Assembly: GCA_039619475.1 (NCBI GenBank)
Contig: CM077115.1
Coordinates: 140,008,172-140,072,171, forward strand
Source: Icerya purchasi
Taxonomy: Eukaryota > Arthropoda > Insecta > Hemiptera > Monophlebidae
DNA: 64,000 nucleotides
Reading direction: 5' to 3'
A model generated the notes under the pieces. It was not told the DNA's origin. It saw nothing but the letters and a program-made list of their open reading frames with translations, and made no database searches. The position numbers and the translations under genes are program-made. The stretch's first letter is position 1, and each line of letters begins with the position of its first letter. Positions 1-12,559 of this stretch are shown in pieces.

Positions 1-740
1 CGAAGCCGTCACACGGGAACTTACCGGGCCATCGAGTGCTCTCGACGATAAATACTTTGGAAACCTTTTTAGACTACTGCGGTACAGTACCAGAATTTTT
101 GAATCTGATTTTTTTGTATATTCCGAATCGTTGTACTGGCATCTTGTTGTGTATTACTTGCGTACGGAGTTTCAAACTCTTTTTTTGCCACACCGGGGCC
201 AAACCTGACCATAATTGGCATTTCGCAATAATAGTCTCAAAAAATAAAAAATAAAAAAGTAATATAAAAAGCGATATTGCCTCCTCCTCTCCTAGTGGAA
301 ATAATAATATGGTTTCAAAAATTACAGCGCGAAAAATGTCTCAGTTATTTTTAATGCATTCATTATTAAATAGGTTATTATAGATGAGCCTTTTTTCGCT
401 TAATTTTAACGGTAAATTACTCGTTGAGCACGGAGTAAATTTAAGCCGATTTAAAAGAAGAATGACAAGACGGAAAATAGCAGGTAGTCTTCTAAAACGA
501 AGTTATTCGAAGTGTTGTTCGTCCTTCAATTCGATTATTGGCCGCCGGAGAGTTGTTCACCCGATTCAGTCGTCGAACGCTCTTTACAGCAAAATAATCC
601 ACTTTACTGATATAATTTCAGAAAATTTGAAAAATAAGTTCAAATGAAATATACAACGTTCAACACACTGAGAACCGAATCGATATAATGAAAACGGTAT
701 TGAAATATCTCTTACGCGATCCATATTTCAATGTTTTACG
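1..740. other. AT-rich stretch, no supported gene
   Basis: I see no domain, repeat boundary or coding signal here. The short open frames (36-254 and 384-647 on the plus strand) have no recognisable motif and no splice context that I trust. Confidence 0.5.
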
Positions 741-1150
741 CAGGGCCGTGCCCAGAATTTTAAAAAAGGGGAGTGGGTGAATTTTTTTTCGCAGATTTAT
801 ATCATAAATAACAATAACTAATATTCATACTATTAATAATTTCCATAATTTTGATTTATATATTAATAATAATTTCCAAAATTTTAATTTATATATTAAT
901 ACCCCGTATAAAAACATTAATAAAAATTACATATGTTTATGATTATATTTGTAATAAAAAGTTTTGCGTAAAATATTAATCAAGTACCGAAAAATGTGGA
1001 GCATATTTTTTCTTTTTTCTTTTTAAAGTAAGAACACCCTAAATATTTATTTGGAATTTTTGATTTTTTTCAGATTTTTGTGTATTTATAATAATTATTT
1101 CAATTCTAATGGAAGGGGGTTAACCCTCCGCCCGTGTGGACACGACCTTG
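741..1150. mobile_element. hAT-type MITE with 8-bp target duplication
   Basis: The 410-bp element begins CAGGGCCGTGCCCA and ends TGGACACGACCTTG, which are imperfect inverted repeats (11 of 14 match). It is flanked by GTTTTACG (733-740) and ATTTTACG (1151-1158), an 8-bp target duplication with one mismatch. The interior is AT-rich and has no transposase frame. CAG..CTG-like ends plus an 8-bp duplication are typical of hAT elements. The superfamily assignment is inferred from these ends. Confidence 0.75.
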
Positions 1151-1158
1151 ATTTTACG

Positions 1159-3208
1159 CGAATTAAACATTTCTTCACTTTATTTGACTAAATAAATTCA
1201 TTTTTCCAAATGAGTTTTCAAAAGAATGCTGCTCAACACGCAAATATATGTAATGAATGAACAATATCGAAAAGTTCAGAGCATCGACTGAAAATTCTGT
1301 TTTAATTTTAATTGAAAAAAATTAGACATACTGAAACTGGTAAATTGAAAAAGTACGAATTATTTAGTCGGACTCGACTAAATCAATGCGAAATGAGACG
1401 TGCACAAATACACGAGCTTAAACCGAATTAATCCGACTTGACTTGACCAATCTGGTGCAAAAGAGGAGGCCTCCAGAATGTTTTCATTTCCGATCATCCT
1501 ATTAAGTAATCTGCTGCTCGCATAAATCGAATCCTCTCGCATTAAAAAACTTCCGCTTCCTAATTACTTCTTTCTTCGCGAAATAACGTGAAATCACTGT
1601 AACATGAAGTACTTCGAGGGACTTATGCATCCGCATATATATATATATATATACATCTACTCGTATGTATATATATTAGTAAGAATTTAAAAAAAAAAAA
1701 GCAAGGTAAGAATCGAAACAGTCTTGTCTTTTATTAGTTAACCTTTTTTTGCAAAAAGAGTTTGATATTTTCGATTTTCAAAATCTTTAACCCAGATAAC
1801 GCGGATCAAGGTCTCTAACATAAATTCGTTACAATTAAGGGGTATTTCTATCTTAAAAAAAGCGATTTTATAAATTTTCATCGTGAGTACCGCGTGTTAA
1901 CAAGAGCACCGAAAAACGTATATACAGGAAGAATATTATTAGTAATGACGAAACGTGTTATCGGCAATTCATGTTCCGTGAATTCAATATCATTCTTCAA
2001 ATCAGTCCCGATGAATTTGTCGCAATGACAAAAAGCGTTCTTTCTAAATTGCCAACCAGTTTCGCTAACGTACACGATCAGTCAGTTTACGGCTGACTGA
2101 TTTTTCGGCATTTGCTCGATCGATTTCTTCCTCCAGGGTAGCAATACACGAAAAAAGATATCAAAAAATTTTAATCTAATTCTCTGGACAGTTGCAACTA
2201 CTGATGATGGCGCGCAAACCATAAAACCTAATACATACCCTGAAAAAATACCTCTGCCGCGAACGGAAATAATGAATTGCAAAGGCAATACGACTTCGGT
2301 ATGTAATCTTATTATCCTTCGGGGCATCCTACAAAATATACATTCATATAATTTCGCGATGTAAGTAAATAATATCGCTCTTAAGAACGTTTTAAAAAGT
2401 TTTGGCAGTCTCGTAATACTTCAATAATTTTTACCTCAAATTGAAATATTGAAAATTATTTTCATTATTTAATAAAAAAAAATTTAAAAAACATCCATCT
2501 TTATAATGTTTATTGCCAAAAACATTCGTCAGTTTTCCGAATTCGTGTTGTAAATTTTATAATCGGTGTAACATCGTTGTCGTATATAATAAGCTATAAG
2601 TTGTTTGCGTGTTTTAAAGTAATCGTAACTCTACGCGATTTCCACTAGTGTAGCGGCAAGTACTTAGAGGGTACCGCTGTTCAAAACGCCAAACAGCGGT
2701 TCATGTCTTTTAGGGCAATTGCCGGAACTGCGCGCTAGTCATCCTGTCACCGATAATAACATTTTCAGACTGAAACATTACACTTAACTAAAAGCCACAT
2801 TCAGCGATTATAATCATAAAATCCTTACAGCCTTCGCTGTTGGTTTTTTAATAATTAAAATAAGATGAACAATTCATCGGTGGATATAGAATTCACATGC
2901 TGAATAACTTTACAACGTAGTGGTATAAAAAGTCACAACGCTTCAAGATTAATATCGCGGCAAAATATAACGGTTGAATACGCGACGACCTTTACAATAA
3001 ATTAAGACTAAGAAAAAAAGAAACAGTTCCTTTCCGAAAAAAAAAAGAAAAAAAAAAAAAAAGACCCACTAAACTGAACAATAAATGTGTTAATATTTAT
3101 TTTTAGATCTCAGTATTAGCGCGGTGATATAAATGAAATCGTTATAGAATTCCCAAAATTTGTATATCCCCTGACATTTGCCGACTATCGTTTCCGTTAT
3201 GCTTCTTT
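1159..3208. other. AT-rich stretch, no supported gene
   Basis: This stretch holds a TA microsatellite (1635-1653), a short hairpin with perfect 9-bp arms ACCGCTGTT/AACAGCGGT (2673-2700), and an A-rich run (3038-3063). Two neighbouring minus-strand open frames (1878-2075 and 2082-2327) were examined; neither shows a domain that I recognise. Confidence 0.5.
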
Positions 3209-4180
3209 GTTTTTTTTTTCAGAATGGGTTTGTCAGCGAGGACATTAGCCCAAAAAAAGGGAAGGAGGAAAATAAATTTATATTCATATTCTTACGCGCT
3301 TAAGAACAGAGGATAAAAGTAATTCAAGGGGACAGGAATAACTGAAGCGGAGGGAAATGAGAGAATACAAAGCAGCACTATAAAGAGTAGGGATACCGAG
3401 TTTTAATGGCGAAGAATAGAAGGAAGGTTGTCCAACAGAGAAGACTAAACATTTAAATAAAATACGATTAATATTAGAGTCACAAGGAAAGTATGTAGAA
3501 GAGGAGTGGAAAAGGACAAAATGGATTAGGTACGGATGAAAACCGTAAAATTGATGCAGGAAGGAGACTATAAAGAAAGCGACAAATAGCGAAAATTGTA
3601 GAGCGTTTAAGGGAGGGAAGTCAAGGAATTGTAGGCGAGGAGGAAGAGATGGCTGAACAGGAAGGATTAGAAAATGAAGAAGAGTTGAGCCATAATTTGC
3701 AATGAGCCATTTAAGGAAAGAAGAACAATATTACGAGTTGAAAATGTGCCCAAAAATCTGCCCCTGGAAATGGAAGAACGGGCTAATGAATATGCACTAT
3801 TTCATTGCCTTCAATGACCAAATGACCAACACGGAAGATAAAAGATCATGGATGAGGGGGCGTATGAGAAGTATTACGTAATCGAAAGAGAGAGCAGGAA
3901 GGTTAGATGTGATAGTCTATAAAGCACTTTTAGAGTCCGAGATTAAGAGAACTTTGTGAGAAAATGAAGAAACAAAGAGGACAGCACGTAGAATAGCAAT
4001 TATGCGTTGATAATTGAGCAAACGAAAGGATACTGCTTAAAGGATTCCGAATAACTTAAGGAGGAACAAAAAAAATTGGCAGAACCAACTCCACTTGGCC
4101 CTTTAGAACCGTCAGTATAGATAGCAGAGTACATGTAGGAAATAGAGAACCTAAAGCATTGGAGAATTCACAACTTTAGC
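3209..4180 (-). mobile_element. LINE fragment: RNase H domain and C-terminus, decayed
   Basis: The minus strand encodes the start of a LINE RNase H domain, YTDGSKGPSGVGS, at about 4083-4121. Further on it has a broken ISDSKSAL-like stretch and a GHLVIEGNE-like stretch, the order seen in I/R1-type elements. Frameshifts and stops interrupt it throughout. The 3' end is probably the T-run at 3209-3221 (poly-A on the minus strand), preceded by a GGGCTAATGTCCTCGCTGAC-like tail shared with other LINEs in this window. The strong purine bias of the plus strand from 3240 to 4250 is explained by this pyrimidine-rich sense strand. It is 5'-truncated, and a second LINE abuts it upstream. Confidence 0.75.
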
Positions 4181-4356
4181 CACATGTTGAAGAACAGATT
4201 TAGAACCGAACGACGCAAAGAAAGGCATGTATAATAGGATGAAGATAATTAGAAAAAGTAAAAGAAGGAAACTTTAATTTTTTTTTTTGGGCTTGGCCGA
4301 CTAAGAGCAGCTACCCAGGACAATTGGACTAGATTAGAGATTAAATTTTAATCCGG

Positions 4357-5118
4357 TCAGGAATCGATGACAGAAGAGACAAGAATAGGAACCACATTGG
4401 ATGACGGCAACCGCAGACGGCAGATGGCAATGATGAAAAAATGTTTAAGAGTAGGAAAATGATAGAACCAAGAACAAGAAGGGGGTCTTCTAGGCTGAAT
4501 GGAAAGGTAAAATGAGTTAGGATTGGAAAAGGAGCAAGGATACACATCCGACCAAAGTCTGACATGCATTCTTTTGGAGAGGAGAAGTATGTTGTGACCA
4601 GGAATCTTTCTAACAAAGCGTGCTAAGGAGTCCACCGTCTCGTTACCATCAATACCCGCATGACTTGGAACCCAAAGCAGGTCGATGGAAATGGAATGGG
4701 AAAGGGAAAGACTATAGATGAGAGAACATATACGGAAAACAATATAATCGAGGAAATATGAGGGAAAGGGAGCGGATATAGCCTGAAGAGCACTTTTGGA
4801 GTCTGAAATAATTAAGTATCTATCAGAGGAACGAGTTGAGGAAATAAATATAATGGCTCGAAGAATGGCATAAAGTTCTGCGAAGAAGATGGAGCAAAAA
4901 GCCGGGAGCCTGAAGGATTGAGCGGAATTATTGGCTGGAGAGAAATAGGACGCAGCTACTCCTCCTGAACTCTTGGAACCATCAGTAAATATTAAGGAAT
5001 GAAGAGGAAACGAGGAATTAATAAGAAAATTAAATTCTTGATTGGTAACTGCGGAGCCAGAGGTTTTGGATGATGAAGGACGAGAAAAGAGTTTTGGAGG
5101 GTGAAAAACACGAAGAAG
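4357..5118 (-). pseudogene. Open RNase H domain of a LINE polyprotein
   Basis: This reading frame of about 253 codons stays open from the TAA just upstream of 5118 to the stop at 4357. RNase H cleaves the RNA strand of RNA:DNA hybrids and is a C-terminal domain in I/R1-type LINE polyproteins. All four acidic landmarks are visible in order: IFTDGSKSS, FFAELYAI, IISDSKSALQ and GNETVDSLAR, with WVPSHAGIDGNE before the last. There is no in-frame ATG at the start, because the domain was made as part of a longer polyprotein. I checked codon continuity by hand between 5118 and 4621. The catalytic core is therefore intact, although the element around it is truncated. Confidence 0.8.
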
Positions 5119-5307
5119 TTAGAAATAAAATAAGGAAGTTTACTGTGGGAAATAGTATAGGTGGAGAATTTGTCTAAATGATGAGAAACAAAGGCTAAGA
5201 TAGGACGTTTATTAGGAGAGAAGCGCCATTTATGAAAGATAGAGAGATATGAGAGACGAATCTTAGAAAATGAGATGGAGAGAGTCTTTTTACAAGGAAA
5301 CTGTATC

Positions 5308-5796
5308 CTAAATGTGATTGACGGATAAACAACGGCTGGACATTCGATTCAGCAAGAAGAGCTCTGGAATAGGAGTGGAATTAAGCGCCCTTAAGCAAAA
5401 ACGAAGAACCAAATTTTGTGTTAAATCCAGTTTGGAGAGGAGAGATTTTGAGGCATTGCCATATATGAAGGAACAGTAATCTAGTTTAGATAATATGATC
5501 GATTTGTACAGCAAGATTAGGATTTGAGAATCACCGCCCCATCTCGTATGTAACAGGGCCTTGAACAGGTTGAGTCGTTTGCGGCAAGAAATATTAAGGA
5601 AACTAATGTGCTCAAAGAAGGACAAGCGGCTATTTAGAAACACTCCAAGATAGCGGAAACAGTTGACTAGGGAAATAGGAAGATTATTCAGAGAAACATT
5701 GACAGCGGCTAAATTGTAAGGACGGAGAGAAAATATAACGCAGGAGGATTTAGAAGAAGAGACAGATAGATGAATAGAAGAAAGAGAAAGTTCCAA
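5308..5796 (-). pseudogene. LINE reverse transcriptase, C-terminal (thumb) part
   Basis: This minus-strand frame contains the region that follows the RT catalytic box in I/R1/Jockey-type elements: a KSSCVIFS stretch, then VNCFRYLGVFLNSRLSF (the common KYLG-V-hD-x-xL motif), then the helical thumb with SIILSKLDYCSFIYG and NLVLRFCLRALNSTPIPEL. The catalytic FIDADD box lies just upstream in another frame, so at least one frameshift separates them. It belongs to the truncated element at 4277-5930. Confidence 0.85.
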
Positions 5797-6028
5797 AGAA
5801 GGAAACTTATCACGACTATAAATAAAAGGCGAACAGAAATCAGGGATTAAATTTATTGTTTCACTAGAGGATCATCGGCATCTATGAAGGATAGAGGAAG
5901 AAGAAGAAACAAGTGAAGAATAATAAATAGGCGCTCAATCAAAAAGCGATAAGCCAAATTCTTTCTCGTTCTCATAATAAATTAAATCTTAATCTGGTCG
6001 CAATTTTTCACGTACAAAAGAAACGCTA

Positions 6029-6148
6029 TGGTCCGTTCAACGAAAATGTGCCGACGACGGAAAAAGTCGATATAAATCGATATTAAGTGGATAATGCATA
6101 TCGATTTATATCGACCTTTCCATCTGTACATTTTCGTTGAACGGACTA
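6029..6148. mobile_element. Near-palindromic 120-bp MITE, TA target
   Basis: Two arms of about 55 bp are inverted copies of each other, starting TGGTCCGTTCAACGAAAATG on the left and TAGTCCGTTCAACGAAAATG read inward from the right. The centre carries a shared GTCGATATAAATCGATAT block. TA dinucleotides flank both ends (6027-6028 and 6149-6150), which suits a Tc1/mariner-type or other TA-targeting non-autonomous element. It has no coding capacity. Confidence 0.7.
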
Positions 6149-6151
6149 TAG

Positions 6152-8849
6152 TAAAATTTACATAATGCAAAGTATTAATTTATAAGCATAACTACTGATC
6201 GGATGAAAATTTAACCGATCGTATAGTTTGTAACTTCGTAATGCTTCGGATTGAGTTTTCGAAATTTTCAGTTTCGAAGTGTACACACAAACGAAACACT
6301 GCAATTATACGTTTTACTTAACTCGCGTGTACACCGTGTATTACTATAATATGCTCAGTGCGAAATTATTTTCGCTCGTTACATTTTCACAATTTTAACA
6401 ATCAATTTTACAAAATTAGCCCGTTCGCGTAAATTTATCTTATCTTTGTCAGCTCCTCTTCAATTTCACATGTTTCACACATGTATTGCGATTTTAACAA
6501 TTACCGATACCGCTTAATTTCACACCAACAAATAAGATGTGTTTAAACACGTCTCATACGAATACGATGGACAGAATTGATGATCCCCGTAATTCTAATC
6601 CGCGAATAATGAAAAATATTTGAACTAAATGTTAAAAACGAACGTCCTTCGAATTTTTCGGAATTTCCCCGTCTACACTGTAAGATGTTTAAAATATTAA
6701 CAAATTTCAACAATCGAAATTTTATCGAGCCGAAAATAACCGACCGTATCGAGTTTTTTTTTTTTTGTCTTTTTACTTTTTTTGTTGTTATATTGGTTTA
6801 GCTTTCAATACACTCAATTAGTTCACTAATAAAAGCACACGATATTCGTACGAATTTTTACCTGTCAAACATTTATTCAACGTTCTTTAATAAAGAACGC
6901 ATATCAGTCTACTCGAATTACATGGTAGAGATTGAAAAGTGACTCGACGAGTCGTTAAAACTAATTTAAGTAACAAAAAACGAAAAGAAAAGAAAAGAAA
7001 AGGAGTTTCTGTCGGTAATAATTATTTACAATTTATATAATCTGAAAGACAGTTTAAGCACAACGTAAAAATGGAGAAATATAATAAATTTTTCTTCTAT
7101 TGGCGGTGAAAGGGGAAACGTTTAAAATAAATGAGAAGAGATGAGAACAAAGTTGCAAGTGGTACTAACAAAATTACTCAGAGCAAATTAAAAGGCGAAA
7201 TTTGAATATTTAATCTAGAGCTCTTAATCCCCCCTCATCTGTTAGCGATGCAGACGATTACTGCCCCCGAGAAAATATATTATCGACGGGAACCATACTT
7301 ATGCGCGATGAAAATGGCAGATACACCGATCATCTCTCCGGTATATTAACTCGGATCTCCACGATATTCGGAATTAGCAACGACGTTCCAATAATATTTT
7401 ACTATTCAATAAACTTCGTGCTATCAGTGGAACCTAATCCTCAACAAAAAAAAAAAAATCTACATAAACACATTTTAATCTTTTAGATACTTCCCCCTTA
7501 AGACTCTTTATACAAGTCCCATTCGTCTCTTGCTATTCGTAATCGTTCGTATTCGTTTTGCAACATTTTTTCTTCTTCTTCTTCTTTTTAATAATCCTTA
7601 ATGAGACACCTGCTCAGCCAACTGTTTTTCTAAACGGACACAACGGACAATTATTTTGAAAACGTAACATTTGTGGGGACATCCTTGCACGAGTATTCAG
7701 CGAAATAAATATTGAACCTTTTTTGCATTTTTTTTTCTTCTCTTATTGAACTTATACGTTTATTATAGCTGCAGAAACATCGAAATAATTATACCATAAT
7801 TGACGAAAAGAATCACGCTGCGCTTTCATTAGCAAAAAGATCGAAAATGCGAAAATACTCGATGGTGTTTAGTGGCGTTCAAAAATTGTTTGAATTTTCA
7901 GCCGGAATTCTTCAGGTGAAAAACAGAAGAATAAAAGAAAGCCTAGAGAGAGAGAATTTTGTTCTTCCTGGTTAAATGGAAATTCTATATCAAAATAAAT
8001 TGGCTTAATACGAAGGAGAGATTTAAAAATCAAAGCTCATTGAAACTACTGTACTACCACCATCCATAGGCTGGATTAAATCTTAAAACAATTCTACTCC
8101 GCAGACAACACAATTGGCCCAACAATTTATTATATAAAGTCTGCTCAAAATGTACAACATTAGAGGGCAATATAATATGCGACAAATTAACTAAAGGTCC
8201 CCCGCCCCGGATTACTTTAAAAATACTACTGCTACATCGTGTTCTTAAAAAAGCTATATAAGTAATACTAAACTCCATTACCATGCTAAATGCTTTCAAA
8301 AGCTCTCTCTTTCGGTAAAGGCTACGCACAAGAATATTTCGGAACAGTGTGTATTGTCTACCCCATATATACTAAAGATTGGAAAAAAAAAACCGTCCGG
8401 GTTTAATTCGTATGAACCAATTTAATCGTTATCCTAAAACAACGATGGGAAATATAATAAAATGCGCAGATTAACATAGGACGCGGGATAAATTTAGGAC
8501 GGAATTCGCAAGATAATTCGGATGGCGCACTATCGATATCTTCGCTAGAGCTGCAAATTAATCTGAGTTAACATCAGTACAGAGCAGCCGTTTTCGCCGA
8601 CCTTAAGCTGATGGCAACACGTTAATTTTTAGAAATCAAAATTCACAAACTGGACAGGACGAGTGATCATAACAGGGTGATAACTGCATCTTTAATTATT
8701 ATTATAATAAAAAGTTGACACCTCGGTACTATTCGGTTAGGAGTTATTTAGACAGGGAAACCAGTTCTATTTATATTCTCTTTACACGCTACGAAAACTG
8801 ACTACTCGAACGTTACAAAGAGATAGTACTTTCATTTCCTCGAATCAAT
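6152..8849. other. AT-rich stretch, no supported gene
   Basis: No domain, terminal repeat pair or gene was recognised. The open frames at 7301-7486 (plus) and 8054-8329 (minus) show no motif I know. The second lies just upstream of a LINE and could be repeat-derived. Confidence 0.45.
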
Positions 8850-9673
8850 TTTAATCTAAATTTTTAATTATCTCTGACTCTTTGAGCGCCCTTCAAGCCA
8901 TATCCTCTCCCATTCCTGATCATTCGTATGACACTTTGTTGTTCTCCGTATACGTTCACTCATTCACAATCTTTCCTATCTCCACTCAGTCAATATTGAT
9001 CTGCTGTGGGTACCTGGCCACTCGGGCATATTTGGCAATGAAGCGGCTGATATTCTTTGATACTCCGGCTGCTGCTGCTTCCTCTCGTCTTTTTTTTAAA
9101 AATAATTCCATCCGATAGCTATCAATTTGTAAAAACTTCCATATCAGATCATGGGTTATCGGATATTTACGCTTCCTCCTTTTCTAATAATTATTCATTT
9201 CATCCGTCTATTCAGCCTATTCTTCCTGCATATTCATGGTTTCTTTTGCATCCCTCTCGTCTTCGATATTCTGATGTTGTTTCCATTGTTCGTATGCGCT
9301 TTGGCCATTCTTTGCTGTCATTATCTAAATTTCGTTTCTCCTTGATTTCTTCTCCACACTGTCCTCTCCATCATCCGGATGATGCAGTTATTTGCGACGC
9401 CGATCATGTGTTCTTTCAGTGTTCATCCCTCTCCGTGGAGCGTTCTGCCTTATATATTCTTATTTGCTTAAGCTTGGACTTCCTACTCCTTATTGTGCTA
9501 CCTATATATCCCGTCCTTTCCTTCCCAAATTAATTATTCCTGCTATTTGTTCCTTTTTAGATAAAATTTCTGATCGGATCAAAATATAACCGACTTCTTT
9601 CCCTACCTTTTGTTTCTGGGTAAAGGTCCTTGGTTGACGAGCCCAAAAAAAACAAAAAAAAAACAAAAAAAAC
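8850..9673 (+). mobile_element. LINE 3' fragment: RNase H end, Cys/His C-terminus, poly-A
   Basis: The plus strand reads IISDSLSALQAISSPIP (RNase H, third acidic motif), then LLWVPGHSGIFGNEAAD around 9001-9051 after a frameshift. Next comes the C-terminal region ending in a Cys/His-type CDADHVFFQC segment (about 9396-9425) and a terminal SDRIKI-like stop. The 3' UTR GGGTAAAGGTCCTTGGTTGACGAGCCC is followed by A-rich tracts to 9673. It is 5'-truncated inside RNase H and carries several frameshifts. The 3' tail defines a family shared with copies at 26516, 57823, 4289 and 3222 (minus strand). Confidence 0.85.
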
Positions 9674-9674
9674 G

Positions 9675-12559
9675 ATACAGTGATATACACTTCTAGATCA
9701 ACAGTTCCGGTAACAGAGTAAAGAGAATGAATTCAACGATCACTACTAATCTAAAGGGAAAATTTACACAGCCAGATATGAAAAACACAAGGGTCCTTTT
9801 TTCATAGGAGTTGTCCCCGTTAATCGGAATAAATAATAAATGAAAAAAAAAAATTAAAGAATATTTTAATTACTCGGCAGTGTCGCATCTGATTATAACC
9901 TAAATTAGCCGGAAGAAACTTAGATGCTTAATATCTAATTGCAATAAAGGAATTAATGTTTTGCGATAGATTTTCGCATGTAAATCCGGTAGCTAATCTT
10001 ACACAGAGCACTAATCCCCGATCCCGCGTTTGGACCGTACGTTAATTTTAATAAGACAAACTGGAATAAATTGAAAAAAATTCACAAAAAACAGAGCTAT
10101 TAAGTCTATATGAGGAAATTTAAATCCTACATCGATAATTATTCTCTATCGGCACATGTTGGACAATTAGCCGTGAACATTCACGTTGATATAGATCCAC
10201 CACATTGCATGTCAACATTGGAAAGGAAACGCTGTTCGACCGGATTAATAAATTGTTACCGATATTAAATTCCGCGCACTTTAATACATTATTGACGAAA
10301 CGAAAGTGTAATCAATGTAATTTCGATCGTCACAAAATAACTAGAATATTACCGCGGTTACCGATTTCGTAACGACCGAAATTACATTGATTACTTAAGG
10401 TAATCCGGACAAATTAAAACTATTTATGTATATTTCAAAGTGAAAATAAAACTACCGTATACAAACTTCATATCTAAAATGTGAATAAGCCGTTTTGTCC
10501 GATTCTAACTTGTCAAAAGAAAAACATATTTAAAACAACTCTATATTAATCATTTTATTCACCACATTAAATTTTCATGCAAAATAAAAGAAATTGGCCA
10601 GAATTCGCGCTTAATGCTTACATTTAAACGGATGTTATTTTATTAGTAAATTTTTTAAGGAAACTTTAAATTTTCAATTATTTTTATATTTATTCACCTC
10701 TTAACGAACTGCTTTTCACTAAACCCCATGCACACTCAAAGATAGATGTCTTGACAATATTCAGCAATAAAAATATCTTCAAAATACATTCTGTGTATCG
10801 TCTAATTGTAATACTTTCACCTGTATATTAAGTACAGCGATTATTGACTTCGTAATGTCTTGAATACAGCGAATAGGAAACTGAACAGCGTTCCAAACCC
10901 GGCGGTAGATATAATAATGGTTGTTTCGGAAATTTAGCCTTAAAAACGTGACAATGAAAAATTTAAAAAAAATAAAAATGATGAATGAAAACGGGATGTA
11001 CACAAAATATAACTAAAGTATATACGCGACGAATTTTTTCACCTGCGCAAAGAGCTAAAAAGGTACCCCGATAATAAACTTTTAATCGTTTTCGCGCGAA
11101 TATTTCAGAAATTTAATAGACTAGCTGTGATAAATTTTCCGATATTTAAATTGTTCCACTTAAATTATTATATACATGGAAAATATACGCACAACCGTTT
11201 AAATAAAATTTCCCTGGTGACAATTGACTTGCTGCTTTCGGTCAGTTCATACCAAAATTTATCCCACAACAACCCGGGGGGGGGGGGGGGTTGATCTTCA
11301 TTATTCCATTTATCCCAAAGTGGTTGATAACGATAATAAATAGTTTTTTAAACGCTTTTATGTTATTTCAGTTAAAACAGTATGCGAGATTTGAAATTAA
11401 TTTACGATACTTTTTGTCTTTTAAATTCTCCAGAATGTTTATTATAGAGTTACTAACAAAGGTCGGAAAAGAAAATGGATTACAAAAACAAAAAAAAAAA
11501 AAAAAAAAAAGTGGTTTGCTAAAAGATTAATATATTGGCGTATAATAAAGAAAAAACACAAAATAAAAATTACGATAAACACGCTTTCTTCCAAGAATAT
11601 GTAATTATTTATCAGAGACGTTTAAGAATTTGTTATCAGTCAGTGAACGCGTCAGCCTGTCGCGATATGATGCAAAATGCGGACAATAAACAAAAAAAGG
11701 AGCGAGACGTGCTGGCGAAATTAAATTAGAATTGTTCGCTTTCCTCATTGGTGACAGATTTTCGCGATGATCTTTGACGCGACCCCATAACGAGTGATTC
11801 TTTTAAATTCGTTGCTTTAATTGTTCGCCTTACTCCTCGCTGTACGCTTAACATTAGATTTAGATTGAAAAGCCACAAATGCTTCATAACTATTTTGATA
11901 AATTATAATAGAAGTAAAAAGTAAAATATGAACATGCTCGGCGAGACAAGGTCCACATAATGCAATGCCCCCAATTACAGTGTAGAGCGTAGAGGCAACT
12001 TTGCCAAATTTATCTAATAAGCAATTATTTTCGAGTTAGGACAGCAGTGGCAAAACTTTCGGTACCTTTCCGAGTCATTCATCGAAGTGCCAAAGCAAAT
12101 TGAAAAAGAAAATTAACCGAGCTAACGGTGCAAGACAATTTTTTTAACTCACCGGTAGAAATTGAGAGGTTAAGTGTGCGAAGAAAAATGTGTGAAGTAG
12201 TTAAATTTTGGTTTTGATAATTTATTCGCTTTCCCGTTGTACTCGCTAGGTACCGCAAGTACTTCTCTGACACATTAGCGAGTCACTAAGAATGCATTAA
12301 GAAACACGTACGTCACACCTTGAGGCTAAAAAATACATATTTTTTTCAAGAGAGGAATTTCAATATCTTTTAATTCCGACGAAAATGATCCTTTTTAAGT
12401 CTTCATTTTTTGTACACTCCGTAAGTTAAATCACCGGCTAAACTACAACACAAGGGATAGTGCACCTGGAGTTGACTCCATACATCCTTCATGCTCAAAC
12501 ACATCTGCCAGATTATTAACCAAATTTCGTCCTCTGACTTTAACCTCACAATGCATAAC
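9675..12559. other. AT-rich stretch with one hairpin, no supported gene
   Basis: I found a hairpin at 10308-10394 (listed separately), a run of about 14 G at 11277-11290 and an A-run near 11490-11510. No coding exon was recognised. Confidence 0.5.
10308..10394. repeat. Inverted repeat with 23-bp arms
   Basis: The arms GTAATCAATGTAATTTCGATCGT (10308-10330) and its inverted copy at 10372-10394 differ at one base. The 41-bp loop contains a further small palindrome, ACCGCGGT. There is no clear target duplication. It could be a decayed palindromic MITE or simply a cruciform-forming sequence. Confidence 0.55.

Larger units (their letters stand above)
4277..5930 (-). mobile_element. LINE fragment (I/R1/Jockey-like): RT motif C to 3' end
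   Basis: On the minus strand this 1.65-kb piece begins near the reverse-transcriptase catalytic box, readable as FIDADDPLV at about 5862-5888. It continues through the RT thumb (5308-5796) and an RNase H domain (4357-5118). It ends in a 3' UTR with GGGTAGCTGCTC..GGCCAAGCCC and poly-A, seen as the T-run at 4277-4288. It lacks the RT fingers and the endonuclease, so it is 5'-truncated as expected after target-primed insertion. The C-terminal Cys/His region found in sister copies is missing, apparently through an internal deletion near 4400-4450. It sits immediately upstream of another minus-strand LINE piece. Confidence 0.85.

Noticed and set aside
1878..2327. Two neighbouring minus-strand open frames
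   Set aside because: No recognised motif, no shared frame and no splice signals that I trust.
8054..8329. 91-codon minus-strand frame
   Set aside because: No domain; possibly repeat-derived, but not supportable.
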